Origin: JAHEFT01 sp963766195
GTDB lineage: Bacteria > Pseudomonadota > Gammaproteobacteria > Xanthomonadales > SZUA-36
Direction: 5' to 3'
Assembly: GCA_963766195.1 (NCBI GenBank)
Contig: CAVXYY010000005.1
Coordinates: forward strand, 248,001 to 312,000
Length of the DNA stretch: 64,000 nucleotides
Position numbers and translations under genes: made by a program. The notes beneath the pieces were generated by a model. That model had not been told where the DNA came from. It did not search any database and was given only the letters and a program-made list of their open reading frames with translations. This document shows, piece by piece, positions 29,836 to 39,972 of this stretch (position 1 is its first letter; the number at the start of each line of letters is the position of its first letter).

Positions 29836-31671
29836 CTAAAGCAAGGGCGGAACGTTGAACTTGATCGCTGCCAATTGTTCGGGTGCTGCCCCGACTGATT
29901 GCAGAAATGCCAGCCAGCGGGGGTCTGCGGCCAAATTCTGTACTTGCGGATATCCGAGTATCTGGGTCCAGCCGGAACCCGCACCACTTTCCCGCTCCTT
30001 TTCCAGCCAGTAAAACGCCTGGTCCAGATCACCCGTCCAGGCATATACCAGGGCAACTTCAGACCCGTACTCTTCCCCGGAGAGTTCTATCAACCGCGAC
30101 ACCTCGTTTTCAAATTCAACCTCCTTCCCCAGTTCGTAAAAAACGAGTGCTCGCCCGCTTGCCTGGTATGACTCGCTCGGCTCGTCTTCAATGGCTTCCG
30201 CGGCGAGTTCGATTTCATCCGTCAGTAAAAACGCCAAAGTGCGAAAATAATTTGTAGTGTGTCTTTGGGGTGACAGAAGCCGGACAGTGTCGAACTTGGC
30301 CAGGGCCCGCTGCGGGCTTCCGGTGAACAGATACGCAATGCCGAGATTGAAATGCGCAGACGCGCTCAGGGGGTTATCAACGACGATTCGCTCGTAATAC
30401 GGTATGGATTCCTCAATTCGGCCAAGGGCAAAAAGCATGGTTGCTGCATCGGTTGGATCCGATGAGAGTTCTATGGCCCTTTCATAATGACGGGCCGCGG
30501 ATTGAAGATCATGCCGATAGGCATGTTCGAGGAAGCCCAGGCTCTGATGTGCGGGGGCGAAATCCGGCTCGATATTCAAGGCGTTGTTCAATGCTTCCCG
30601 CATCAGCGCGATGCCCTGTTCCTGTTCAAGCTGACCAAAGCGAATTTGCAGTTCATAGGCGTCTGACAACCCAACCCAGGCGGATGCATACCCGGGATCA
30701 ATCGACAGCGCCTGTTGATACAGCTCAACCGCCCGGGTTTCGTCTTCGGGTGTTTTTCGAGAGGCAACAGACAAGGCTTGCAGGTAAAGCGCATAGGCAT
30801 CGGGATCGGTTTTTTCAATGCCCCTGGGTTCATCGACCAGGGTGATTTTCAATCGATCAACAACTGCTGCGGCCACGTCGTCCTGTATGGCAAAAATATC
30901 TTTCCAGGGCCGGTCAAATGTCTCAGACCAGATTTGGGTGTCGGTGCGCCCGTCGATCAACTGGGCCGCTATGCGTATCTGGTCACCCGATCTTCGCACG
31001 GAGCCTTCGAGGATATGATTGACATCCAGTTCTTTGGCAACCTGGGAGAGTTTAATGTCTTTTCCCTTGTAGCTGAATGCGGAGGAACGGGAAATGACCT
31101 TCAGATCGGGTATCCTGGCAAGCAGATTGAGCAATTCTTCAGAAATGCCATCGGAGAAATATTCCTGCTCCTGATCCGAGCTCATATTGACGAAGGGCAA
31201 CACCACGATCGATTTCTCGCCATAGTTAATCAGGCGCGCCTCGTCCCGGCCTGACTGGGGGGCCTGTGTTACCTGTCGGTCTGCCTGTTCCAGCCGGGCG
31301 GCTTCCCTCTGACCGGTGATTATGAACTTGTCGACTGCAAAATACGCAAGGGCGAGAACAAGAACAATTATGATCAATCTGTCCAGTTGCCGACCGCGTT
31401 TTCGGACACCAGGAGACTCGCGAACTATTTCCGCCTCGGGAATCAAACCCCTGGGTGTGAGGTCGAACGCCCATGACAGCACAATGGCCGGCAGGAATCC
31501 TATGGCCAGGCATATAACGACAATCCGGATGGCCTGGTTACCCAGTCCAAATACCGGGAACAGGGTCTCTGCAACCTGGATAACAAGCCAGGAGGTCACG
31601 ACATATGCCGCGCCCGCTCTGAATACATTCCTGCGTTTCAGTTCATTGAACAGCGACATAAGGCTCGACAA
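29836..31671 (-). CDS. Membrane-anchored TPR protein with FlgO/TolB-N-like domain
   Basis: 611 residues. The N-terminus LFNELKRRNVFRAGAAYVV, with helices near 22-42 and 46-66 and another near 95-115, is the membrane module common to adenylate-cyclase-like TPR proteins of proteobacteria. After it comes VLPFVNMSSDQEQEYFSDGI and GDQIRIAAQLIDGRTDTQIW, a FlgO/TolB-like domain usually near residues 155-270. The rest is a TPR superhelix of about seven repeats. No cyclase or DNA-binding domain is present, so it is probably an adaptor in a signalling or envelope complex. I see no partner beside it. Confidence 0.75.
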   Translation of the reverse strand: MSSLMSLFNELKRRNVFRAGAAYVVTSWLVIQVAETLFPVFGLGNQAIRIVVICLAIGFLPAIVLSWAFDLTPRGLIPEAEIVRESPGVRKRGRQLDRLIIIVLVLALAYFAVDKFIITGQREAARLEQADRQVTQAPQSGRDEARLINYGEKSIVVLPFVNMSSDQEQEYFSDGISEELLNLLARIPDLKVISRSSAFSYKGKDIKLSQVAKELDVNHILEGSVRRSGDQIRIAAQLIDGRTDTQIWSETFDRPWKDIFAIQDDVAAAVVDRLKITLVDEPRGIEKTDPDAYALYLQALSVASRKTPEDETRAVELYQQALSIDPGYASAWVGLSDAYELQIRFGQLEQEQGIALMREALNNALNIEPDFAPAHQSLGFLEHAYRHDLQSAARHYERAIELSSDPTDAATMLFALGRIEESIPYYERIVVDNPLSASAHFNLGIAYLFTGSPQRALAKFDTVRLLSPQRHTTNYFRTLAFLLTDEIELAAEAIEDEPSESYQASGRALVFYELGKEVEFENEVSRLIELSGEEYGSEVALVYAWTGDLDQAFYWLEKERESGAGSGWTQILGYPQVQNLAADPRWLAFLQSVGAAPEQLAAIKFNVPPLL

Positions 31672-31792
31672 CTGAAATGAAGTGTCAGTGATTGCGCGAT
31701 TTCATGCCCTGGTTTGCCAGTTGAGCCAGTAATGAGCACGACTGTTTACCTGCTTCAGAGAAGATAACTGGTCACGGTTAAACCCGGGTTGC

Positions 31793-32242
31793 CTAATCCC
31801 GCATCGCCGCAAAGCACTCGATTTCAACCCGCGAATTCATCGCCAGGCCGCTGGACCCCAGTGCACTGCGGGCCGGTGGATTGACCGGGAAATAGGTCAC
31901 ATAGACCTCGTTCATGGCGCCCCACTCGGCGATGTCCGCCAGGAACACCGTGCATTTGACGACTTCGCTCATCGACGAGCCGTGCTTTTCCAGGCTTGCC
32001 TTGATATTCTCCAGCGTCTGCCGGGTTTCGCCGGTGATTCCGCCTTCGGCCAGGTCTCTGGTGCCCGGTATATTGCCGATCTTACCGGAAAGGTAAAGCA
32101 TATTGCCGACCCGGACCGCATCTGAAAATGGCAGCTGCATATCCGGGCCTACCGGGTAATATTCAACTTCCGGACCTTCGGCCCGGGACAGCCCGGGCAT
32201 CAGAATAACGATACTGGCCAGTACAAGAATCAGTGCTTTCAT
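31793..32242 (-). CDS. RidA-family protein with signal peptide
   Basis: 149 residues. RidA proteins hydrolyse reactive 2-aminoacrylate-type enamines or imines. The core DAVRVGNMLYLSGKIGN, TLENIKASLEKHGSSMSEVV and PARSALGSSGLAMNSRVEIEC fits the family, including the Arg in PARS that binds the carboxylate. An N-terminal signal peptide (MKALILVLASIVILMPGLSR) is unusual because classic RidA is cytoplasmic. Its ATG overlaps the stop of the GMC oxidoreductase gene (ATGA), so translation is coupled. An imine or enol product of the oxidoreductase could be the substrate. Confidence 0.8.
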   Translation of the reverse strand: MKALILVLASIVILMPGLSRAEGPEVEYYPVGPDMQLPFSDAVRVGNMLYLSGKIGNIPGTRDLAEGGITGETRQTLENIKASLEKHGSSMSEVVKCTVFLADIAEWGAMNEVYVTYFPVNPPARSALGSSGLAMNSRVEIECFAAMRD

Positions 32243-33917
32243 ATTTCTCCTCCTTTTGCAAAATTGGCAATGTGTTCCGACGCCCGGAACGCGAGCGCCT
32301 GGATGGTCATGGTGGGTTGACCGCGCCCGGAAGTCACCAGGCTGGAACCGTCGCAGATAAACAGATTGGGTACTTGGTGGCTGCGATGGAAACGATCGAT
32401 CACCGAGGTTTCGGGGTCATCGCCCATGCGGCAGGTGCCCAGCAGGTGCGCCAGCACGTTCGTTCTTGGTCGACCGGTTCCCGCCAGACGGTATTGGCGC
32501 CGGCGGCCTCCATGATCTCGACCGCGCGATCCTGCAGGAAAGTGGCCATGGCCAGGTCGTCGGCGTGGTCGCTGTAAGTTACGCGCATGGCCGGCCTGCC
32601 AATCGCATCTTTCAATTCAGGGTCCAGGGTGATGTTGTTGGATGCCTGGGCCAGGGATGTGCAACTTCCCAAAACGCCCATCTGGCGCGTGAAATTGCGC
32701 CGCAACAGGTCCTTGTGGGCCTTGCCCCAGCGTGGTGAACCGGGCGGCAGGCCCATTTCGGAAAACAGGATGGGGGACACCTGGATGAAACCACGACCGT
32801 CCAGGCCGCCTCCGCCGTAGAATCCCCGGGCCGGGTCACTGTCGTAAAAATCGTGCACGATGCGCGTGACCTGCACGCTCTTGTATTCGTTCAGCGGTTG
32901 GTCGAAGAATGCTTCGGTCCGGGAATGGGCGTTCGCCATCAGGTACTTGCCGACCAGTCCGGAACCGTTGGCCAGGCCGTCCGGGAACCGTGCCGACTCC
33001 GACATCAATAACAGCCTGGGGGTTTCACCACCGTTGGCCGCGACGACGACGGCCCTGGCTTTCTGTGCCTGCTGGTTTCCTTGCGCATCGATATAAGCGA
33101 CTTCGGTAACCCTTCCGGCATCATTGGTTTCGATCCGGAACACCGTGGAAAGCGGGCGGATTTCACACCGCCCGGTGGCCTCGGCCAGCGGAATCATGGT
33201 GGCCAGAGTCGAAGACTTCGCATTGGCTTCGCAGCCAAAACCCATGCAGAAACCGCAGTGCATGCAGGAAGGCCGGTTGTTGTGCGGTTTGGAAAGAATG
33301 GCCATCGGCGCCGGCTGCGGGTGCAGGCCCAGTTTTTTCGCACCCAATTCCAGCAGAGCGCCGGAAGACTTCAGCGGCAGGGGCGGCACCGGGTAGGGCC
33401 GGGAGCGGGGCGGGTCGAACGGGCCGGGTGTGCCCGAAACGCCAATTTCCCAGTCCACTTTGCTGTAATACGGTTCGAGCTCCTCGTAGCTGATCGGCCA
33501 GTCGGCAAAGCCCGTTCCGCTGATTTCACCCAGCAGGCTGCGTTCCTTGAAATCGACCGGCCGCAGGCGCCAGTAATTGGCGGTGAAGTGCACGCTGCTG
33601 CCGCCGACGCCGCGCGCATACAGTGCCGGTGGCGGGCCGCCCTGCGGCACCGTCGCGGTTTCCGACGCGTCGTAACGGAAGGTCTGGGGATCGCTCCAGC
33701 CGGGGTGTTTGGTCATCTCGTTGAGGATCATCACGTTCATTTCATCGTGGCTGAAATCCCCCGCGGTTCGGTACGGGCCCTGCTCCAGCACCACGACTTC
33801 AAACCCCGCGGTTGAAAGCTCCCTGGCCAGGATACCGCCGGAAGCGCCTGAGCCGATGATGACGAAATCCACTTCCTTGCGCGTATCGAATACCACGGAC
33901 TTTTTATCGTTGCTCAT
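32239..33917 (-). CDS. GMC-family oxidoreductase, gluconate/alcohol dehydrogenase-like (one frame shift)
   Basis: About 559 residues after adding one base near 32462. The FAD-binding motif VDFVIIGSGASGGILA is near residue 17, ARGVGGSSVHFTANYWR near 101 is the GMC flavin contact, and a Cys-rich CMHCGFCMGFGCEANAK near 225 is typical of the gluconate 2-dehydrogenase-like branch. The C-terminal HLLGTCRMGDDPETSV, with the active-site His, and GRGQPTMTIQALAFRA are GMC_C signatures and lie after the frame change. No signal peptide is seen; the partner subunit, with a Tat signal, would carry it out. Operon order is subunit 3, GMC, ridA, all with ATGA overlaps. Confidence 0.88.
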
Positions 33918-34501
33918 TTGAGTTCCCCGGCGTCAGCCAGTGCGTCGTAGTATCCGAAAGGCGGTTGCCAGGCGTGCTGGTTATCGAAACCCACCAGGGC
34001 CCAGCCGATGCGGTCCCGGTTGCCGCCCCAGGAGGGCATCGCGAACATCCCGCAATGGGTCAGGAAGATCATCGTTTCGAAAAAAGGTGTTGTTTCGATG
34101 GCGCCCAGCAGTTCCGTCTGCTGGTCGAATTCAAGACCGGCAAAACCGGCGCTGCCGGGGAAGGCAGCAACCGCCGCCACGTCGAGGTCCGCCAGGCCCT
34201 GCATCAGCATTCCGGACGCTTCCGCCATGAAGCCACCCAATACGTTGTCGATGAAATAGACGACACCAGCGTCCGACGCACCCGGCGTGTCGTCCGGCGG
34301 GATGATCTGGTCGACAACCGCGGCGAAGGCTGTGGCCTGTTCCGGGGTCATATTGACCCAGCCTTCATGGGCGGCCATCTGCGTTTCAGCGGCGTGCCCG
34401 TGTGCCAGCAGCATGGGCGCGTTCAGCGCCAGCCATCCTGCGCCTGCGACCTTGCCGGTTTCGGAGAGAAATTTGCGGCGACTCGATTTCGGTTGGTTCA
34501 T
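33914..34501 (-). CDS. Tat-exported gluconate 2-dehydrogenase subunit 3 family protein
   Basis: About 195 residues from the ATG at 34501. SSRRKFLSETGKVAGAGWLA is a twin-arginine signal. The mature part, TPEQATAFAAVVDQIIPPDD and GASDAGVVYFIDNVLGG, matches the subunit 3 family that accompanies GMC dehydrogenases; this chain binds the flavoprotein and guides its export. The stop overlaps the GMC start codon, which supports one-to-one production of the two subunits. No cytochrome subunit gene follows, so the electron acceptor is unknown; the cytochrome at 4365 is far away. Confidence 0.85.
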   Translation of the reverse strand: MNQPKSSRRKFLSETGKVAGAGWLALNAPMLLAHGHAAETQMAAHEGWVNMTPEQATAFAAVVDQIIPPDDTPGASDAGVVYFIDNVLGGFMAEASGMLMQGLADLDVAAVAAFPGSAGFAGLEFDQQTELLGAIETTPFFETMIFLTHCGMFAMPSWGGNRDRIGWALVGFDNQHAWQPPFGYYDALADAGELK

Positions 34502-34636
34502 CAGTGAGTTTTCCTCGGGGTGGTCATTTGGCACTCCGGCGGGATTTGGAGTAGCCGCCAAGATTACGGGTTCCGCAGCCTGTTCGCCAGCGTAAAATCG
34601 AACGACCCGCGCGTTTATCCGGGCGCCGGGAGACTG

Positions 34637-34966
34637 TTAGTCCTCGCTGTTCTGGTAGTCAAACGCTTTGACACACTCGGGAAGGTCATAGAAGAGTGGC
34701 GCACGGTGTCCGGATTGCGCACCGTAATCGGCGTAAAAAACCTCGCAGGACTTACGGTCGGGTTGCTCTTCGTTCTTTACACAGTCCTCGATGAGTTGTG
34801 CCCGTATGGGCGCCAGCTTCGCTTGACGGGCCCGTTCGCAGGCTGCATCCAGTTTGGCTTGTTTAGCGTCGCGATCGCTATCTGCGGTCGCGGCGGTCGC
34901 CAGGAACAGCGACATGCACGCCAGCGACAGGACTGCTGCATTTTTGGAACGATGAACGGTGTTCAT
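34637..34966 (-). CDS. Small secreted Cys-containing protein, unknown
   Basis: 109 residues with a signal peptide ending at ATAATA-type Ala (residue about 28). The mature part is helical and charged (SDRDAKQAKLDAACERARQA), and holds four cysteines spaced as two pairs (CERA, DCVKNE, SCEVFY, ECVKAF), which could form two disulfides. I do not recognise a family. A GGAGG ribosome site lies upstream of the ATG. Confidence 0.6.
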   Translation of the reverse strand: MNTVHRSKNAAVLSLACMSLFLATAATADSDRDAKQAKLDAACERARQAKLAPIRAQLIEDCVKNEEQPDRKSCEVFYADYGAQSGHRAPLFYDLPECVKAFDYQNSED

Positions 34967-35027
34967 GGAGCCTCCTTGGTGATTTTCTACATATTAAAAC
35001 AAAGCGCAGGGTGGAGGTGCATTGTTG

Positions 35028-35934
35028 TCAGGGCACCGGGTGGCCCGTTGAAGCTTCCCAGATGGAGTACCACTGCTCCCGGTCCAGCCGGATGTTTTCT
35101 GCTGACAGGGCCCTTTTTACCCGGTTGATTTTGCTCGAACCGATTATGGGTAAGGCCTTGCAAGGCAGGCTCAGGACCCAGGCGTAAATGACCTGGTCAA
35201 GCGCATCGGCGCCGACCTCGTCTGCAACACTGCCCAGCGCATTGCGTATGCGTACGCTTCGCGCATCCTTGCCCGTGAGCAGGCGCCCGCCACCCAGGCA
35301 ACTCCACAACATGGGATTCACCCGGAGGCGTTGGCATTGATCCAGTACGCCATTTTCCAGCGGCTCCAGGCTAACGGGTGAAAATTCAACCTGGTTGGTG
35401 ACCAGTGGAAAATCGCATGCCGATTGCAGCAGTTCAAACTGCGACGAAGAAAAGTTGGACACACCGAAAAATCGCACCTTACCCTGTGCCTTCAGGTCTT
35501 TAAATGCTGCCGCCAGTTCTTCGGAATTCATCAGGTAGTCGGGCCGGTGCACCAACAAAATATCCAGGTAATCGGTGTTCAGATCCGACAGGGTCGCTTC
35601 AACCGAGCGCTCCAGGTATTCAGGCGAACTGTCATAGTGGTTGGTTTTTTGCGCACCCAGTTCGCCAAAGCCCGCGGGGCGAATGCCAAATTTGCTGATG
35701 ATTTCCATGCGGTCACGCAGGTGCGGCGCAGAAGCCAGCACGCGGCCGAATTGTGATTCACTGCGATAGACGAAGGCGTGATCCATCGTCGTCACACCCA
35801 GTTCCAGCAGGCTTTCAATGTATGCCTGCAACTCTGTATCACTGAAACCCCAGGAGTTCTGTCGCCAGAATCCGGCAATAAATCGTGACACTTTCAGTTC
35901 TTCCACCGTCATGGAAACGCGGCTGGCTGTCATG
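35028..35934 (-). CDS. Aldo/keto reductase (YdhF-like)
   Basis: About 301 residues from the ATG at 35934, preceded by GGGGAAA; a longer reading to 35981 is less likely. The TIM-barrel catalytic set is visible: Asp in TTMDHAFVY, Tyr in the same motif, Lys in IISKFGI and His in ILLVHRPD. The C-terminal ALPIIGSSKINRVKRAL binds NADPH. The enzyme reduces aldehydes or ketones; the substrate is not evident. It starts 44 bases after zwf, so an operon with the NADPH-producing enzyme is plausible. Confidence 0.9.
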
Positions 35935-35977
35935 GTTTTCCCCGTGTGAAGTCTGTAACCGGAACCAGATTGCCGGC

Positions 35978-37448
35978 TCAATCCGGGTACCAGTGCCGGC
36001 CGTCGCGATCCAGTAGCAGTGAGGATGCAGTGGGCCCCCAGGTCCCGGCTACGTATTCCTCGACCTTTTGATCCGATTGTGACCAGCCGTCAAGGATGTC
36101 GTCGATCCAGCGCCAGGCAAATTCAACTTCGTCGCGCCGCATGAACAAGGCCGGGTTACCCCTGATCACTTCCATCAGCAGGCGTTCATAGGCATCGGGA
36201 TAACCGTCTCCGAAGGCCTGCTCAAAACTGAGATCCAGCGAAACCGGACGCAGGTCGAATCCGCCCGGCCCCGGTTTTTTCGCCAGCAGGCTGAGTTTTA
36301 CGCCCTCATCGGGTTGCAGGCGGATACTCAGGCGGTTGGGTCCGCTGGAACCCGTTAACTCCGGAAAGAGCGAATGAGGCACCTGCTGGAACTGGATCAC
36401 GATCTCAGAATACTTCGTCTTGAGGCGCTTTCCGGTGCGCAGGTAGAAAGGCACACCCGACCATCGCCAATTTTCAACCTGCAGTTTGAGGGCGACGAAG
36501 GTTTCAGTAACGCTGTCCCTGTTCCCGAGTTCATCGAGATAGCCCGGAACCGTTTCGCCATTGATCGCACCGGCCTGGTATTGACCCCTGACGGTATAGC
36601 GCTTGATATCCTCCCTGGCGATGGGTTTGAGGGCGTGAAGCACCTTCATTTTTTCGTCCCGGACCGCGGCATGATCGCGGTTGACCGGCGGTTCCATGGC
36701 CGTCAGGCACAGCAACTGCATCATGTGGTTCTGCACCATGTCCCGCAGGGTTCCGATCTGGTCGTAGAACTCAATCCGGCCGCCAACCCCCAGGTCTTCG
36801 GCCACCGTGATCTGAACATGATCGATGTTGCCGCGATTCCACAGCGGCTCGAACAGGGAGTTGGCAAAGCGCAGCGCCAGCAGGTTCAGCACGGTTTCCT
36901 TGCCAAGGTAATGATCTATCCGAAAAATCTGGTTTTCAGAAAAGCAGGCACCGACCTGGTCATTGATGGTCCGTGGCTGACTCGTAATCGGTGCCCAGGG
37001 GTTTTTCCAGCACGATCCGGGCTTCGGCATTGATCAGGTTATTTTGCTGCAAGCCCTGGGCGATCGGTCCGAACAGCTTGGGCACGGTGGCCAGGTAGAA
37101 AACCCGGACGCGGTCCTCGTGGCCTTCCAGGGTCCGGGTGAGGTCCTGCCACTCGCCGGGTTCAAGCGCATTCGTCTGGATGTACTGAAGCCGTTGGGAA
37201 AAAGCCTGCCACAGTTCTTCTGAAAATTCGGAATCGGTCAGATGCGAGCGCAGGGAGTCCCGGACTTTTTGCAGAAACTCGGGGTGCTCGATCGTCGATC
37301 GTCCCAACGAAATGATCCGGCAACCATCCGGCATCTGGCCATCCCGGTCCCGGTGGTAAAGCGCCGGCAGCAATTTGCGCAGGGCAAGATCCCCGGCTCC
37401 TCCAAAGATCACCAGGTCGAATACTTCTACGGGTGTGAATTTAGCCAT
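35978..37448 (-). CDS. zwf: Glucose-6-phosphate 1-dehydrogenase (one frame shift)
   Basis: About 489 residues. It oxidises glucose 6-phosphate with NADP+, the entry of the oxidative pentose phosphate or Entner-Doudoroff pathway. The N-terminus FDLVIFGGAGDLALRKLLPA is the NADP-binding motif (GAxGDLxxRKL). The active-site signature RIDHYLGKETV with the substrate Lys and His is intact. One extra base near 36976 breaks the frame between ESAT and INDQVGACF. No pgl or edd gene adjoins it. The gene is divergent from the ADP-ribosylglycohydrolase gene, with 45 bases between starts, so their promoters must overlap. Confidence 0.93.
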
Positions 37449-37493
37449 CGGGGTATTCTACATGTCTTCAGGACAAACTCAGGGCCAGGTTCC

Positions 37494-38927
37494 ATGAAAT
37501 TTCTTCGATGGTTTGCAAGTGGTTTCACCGCGGTTGTTTTTCTGTTCCCGGGCGCCCCCGCGTGGGCAAACCAGGAAAACTCCAGTGAAAGCCAGGCGGG
37601 CCTGGTCAATCCCGCAATGGAATATCTCGCCTATTCGCCGGCATCCGGTGATCTTGTCATTTCGCGCGAAGCTTATCTCAACAAGCTCCAAGGGTTCTGG
37701 CTGGGCCAGTGCATAGCGAACTGGACCGGGCTGGTAACAGAAATGGACAAGATCGGAGGCGAAGGGCCGCATGGCGAGTTCTACAGGCGCGAAAACTGGG
37801 GTCAACCCGACCAGCCCAGTATCTGGGACGAGGGCAAGCCCAGCGATTTATCGGCGAACATCGATTGGGTCCTGGTAGGAGATGGCGGTGTATGGGGGGC
37901 CGATGACGACACAGATATCGAGTACATGTACCAACATCTGCTTTTTACCCACCAGACCAGCGTGCTTTCCGGCGAACAAATACGTGATGGCTGGCTGAAA
38001 CATATTTATTCGGATGAAAACACGCCCTTCATCAACAAGGACGGGGTAAAAGAGAATTTCCTCTGGGTGTCCAATCAACGCGCCCATGATCTGATGCGCA
38101 CGGAGGGCCTGGTGCCGCCTGCCACCAGTGATCCGGCCAACAACCCAGAGTACGACATGATTGACGCACAGTTGACTACGGAGATCTTCGGTCTTTTCGC
38201 GCCCGCGCGGCCGGATATCGCTCTGCGGATGGCGTATTTACCGATTCGAACCACGGCGCGTGAGAACGCAGCCTGGGCTTCGGAGTTTTACGTGGTCATG
38301 TATTCACTGGCTTCCAGGGTTGACCAGGAACTGTCGATGAAAGAGCAGATCCGGTGGATGGCGGACACGGCCCGGCAGTGGCTGCCGAATGATTCCTACA
38401 CTGCACGAATGTTTGATTTCGTTAAAAGCCGCTACGAGGCGGGTGTGCCGTGGGAACAGGCTCGTGATGAAGTTTATCTCAGGTACCAGGTTGAGCAACT
38501 GGACGGCTACGATATCACGGCAAGAAACCTGTATTGCAACGGCTGCTTCGCGTCGGGCATTAATTTTGCGTCAAGCATGGTCAGCCTGTTCTATGGCGAA
38601 GGTGACTTCAGGGAAACGGTCAAAATCGCAGTGCTGGCCGGCTGGGACTCGGATAATCCGGCAGCGACTTGGGGTGGGTTGCTCGGATTCATGCACGGAA
38701 AAGAGGAAATAGAGAAAGCCTTTGGTCAAACATTCGCAGATCGTTTCAATATTCACAGAACCCGCGGAAATTTCCCCAACGACGGAATGGATACCTTCCA
38801 GGCCATGGCTGAAAAAGGCGTGCTCATCGTCGACCGGGTAGTCCAGGATGAAATGGGTGGTGGTGTTGACCTGCAGAAGCAGCAATGGTTGATACCCCCC
38901 GTCATATTGAGCACAAAGCAGCAATGA
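37494..38927 (+). CDS. Secreted ADP-ribosylglycohydrolase-family protein
   Basis: About 477 residues from the ATG at 37494; longer in-frame sequence upstream overlaps zwf and is not likely used. A signal peptide ends near GAPAWANQ. The fold is supported by the two metal-binding segments of the ARH/DraG family: GADDDTDIEYMYQH near residue 140 and GWDSDNPAATWGGLLGF near 383. In between is ARNLYCNGCFASGINFASS. These enzymes remove ADP-ribose from proteins or hydrolyse related N-glycosidic bonds using two Mg2+ ions. Export to the periplasm is notable since NAD-derived ADP-ribose is normally cytoplasmic, so another glycoside may be its substrate. Confidence 0.82.
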   Translation: MKFLRWFASGFTAVVFLFPGAPAWANQENSSESQAGLVNPAMEYLAYSPASGDLVISREAYLNKLQGFWLGQCIANWTGLVTEMDKIGGEGPHGEFYRRENWGQPDQPSIWDEGKPSDLSANIDWVLVGDGGVWGADDDTDIEYMYQHLLFTHQTSVLSGEQIRDGWLKHIYSDENTPFINKDGVKENFLWVSNQRAHDLMRTEGLVPPATSDPANNPEYDMIDAQLTTEIFGLFAPARPDIALRMAYLPIRTTARENAAWASEFYVVMYSLASRVDQELSMKEQIRWMADTARQWLPNDSYTARMFDFVKSRYEAGVPWEQARDEVYLRYQVEQLDGYDITARNLYCNGCFASGINFASSMVSLFYGEGDFRETVKIAVLAGWDSDNPAATWGGLLGFMHGKEEIEKAFGQTFADRFNIHRTRGNFPNDGMDTFQAMAEKGVLIVDRVVQDEMGGGVDLQKQQWLIPPVILSTKQQ

Positions 38928-39021
38928 GCCCGGCCTGCTTTGTAACCCTTTCCATTCGCTCTTATCTCTTATAATGTCTGACTGATTGCAACTTTATGCC
39001 ATGTCCAGGGGTCAATCCCGT

Positions 39022-39972
39022 ATGAAAAAGATCCGCCATGTTCTGTACGCCCTGTCTTCTGTCCTGCTTTTGACGGCTTGCTCACCTGACGTGGTCTACA
39101 CCGCGGTACAGGATTTGAAATTCGAGGACCCCACGCTCAGGGAATGCGTTATCAGCGAAGCACAGAAAAATGGCTGGGTTGACGCAGGTCACGTCCTGAA
39201 GCTGCACTGCGTAAACCCGGAAGGCCGCAAGATAGCCAGCCTGTCAGGCATCCAGACCCTTACAAATCTCCGCGGGCTGGATCTGGCGCACAATGAAATT
39301 TCTGATATCTCTCAACTGGCCGCCCTGGAAAAGCTGGAGCGCGTTGATCTTGACGATAACCTGATCAGCGAAGTACCGGACGTTCTATCGCACGTCACCC
39401 TCACGCACCTGAGCCTCAATCACAACAGCGTTCACGATTTGAGCCCGATCAGCCTGTTGCGTCACCTGGAAACGCTTTCCATGGCATCCAACCAGTTGAC
39501 TGATCTGACGGCTTTACAACCGATCCCTTCCCTGCAGGTACTCAACCTGGACGAAAACGAGCTTTCCGATATCAACATGTTGGGAGCCTTTGAAAACCTG
39601 AGGGAACTTGACGTCAGCAAAAACGAGGTCAGGGACATTTCCGGTTTGGAGAACTTGAATAAACTCGAACATTTATACCTCGCCGAAAACCACATTAGCG
39701 ACATCAGCCCTCTGGCCCAGATGGCGGAGCTTCGCGAGATTGACCTGGCCAGTAATGAGCTGGAAAACATCGAACCCCTGATGCGACTGAAAAATGTCTG
39801 GCGATTGTCACTGGATCACAATCAGATTGAAAATATCGAGCCGCTGCTGGATTTTGGGGAGCTCGAACTGGTCAGTCTCAGGGGTATATACAATCTTTCC
39901 TGCAGCAGTATCGAGCAACTGATTGGCGCAGTAGGCGCCGACGCCGTGATCACGGATCAGAGTTGTTTGTAA
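39022..39972 (+). CDS. Leucine-rich-repeat lipoprotein
   Basis: About 316 residues from the ATG at 39022 (in-frame ATG and TTG codons occur upstream). The lipobox LLLTAC places a lipidated Cys near residue 20. After a short cap come about ten LRRs of 21-22 residues of the internalin type, such as LRGLDLAHNEISDISQLAAL and LQVLNLDENELSDINMLGAF. Such solenoids bind proteins or glycans at the cell surface. The C-terminus has CSSIEQLIGAVGADAVITDQ with a Cys pair. The 3' end overlaps the convergent membrane protein gene by 16 bases. Confidence 0.82.
   Translation: MKKIRHVLYALSSVLLLTACSPDVVYTAVQDLKFEDPTLRECVISEAQKNGWVDAGHVLKLHCVNPEGRKIASLSGIQTLTNLRGLDLAHNEISDISQLAALEKLERVDLDDNLISEVPDVLSHVTLTHLSLNHNSVHDLSPISLLRHLETLSMASNQLTDLTALQPIPSLQVLNLDENELSDINMLGAFENLRELDVSKNEVRDISGLENLNKLEHLYLAENHISDISPLAQMAELREIDLASNELENIEPLMRLKNVWRLSLDHNQIENIEPLLDFGELELVSLRGIYNLSCSSIEQLIGAVGADAVITDQSCL

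Noticed and set aside
33081..33815. 244-codon plus-strand open frame
   Set aside because: Antisense to the GMC oxidoreductase; no recognisable domain.
38949..38975. Promoter before the LRR gene
   Set aside because: TATAAT is perfect at 38970, but the best upstream hexamer is weak and the spacing is 15, so I did not list it.
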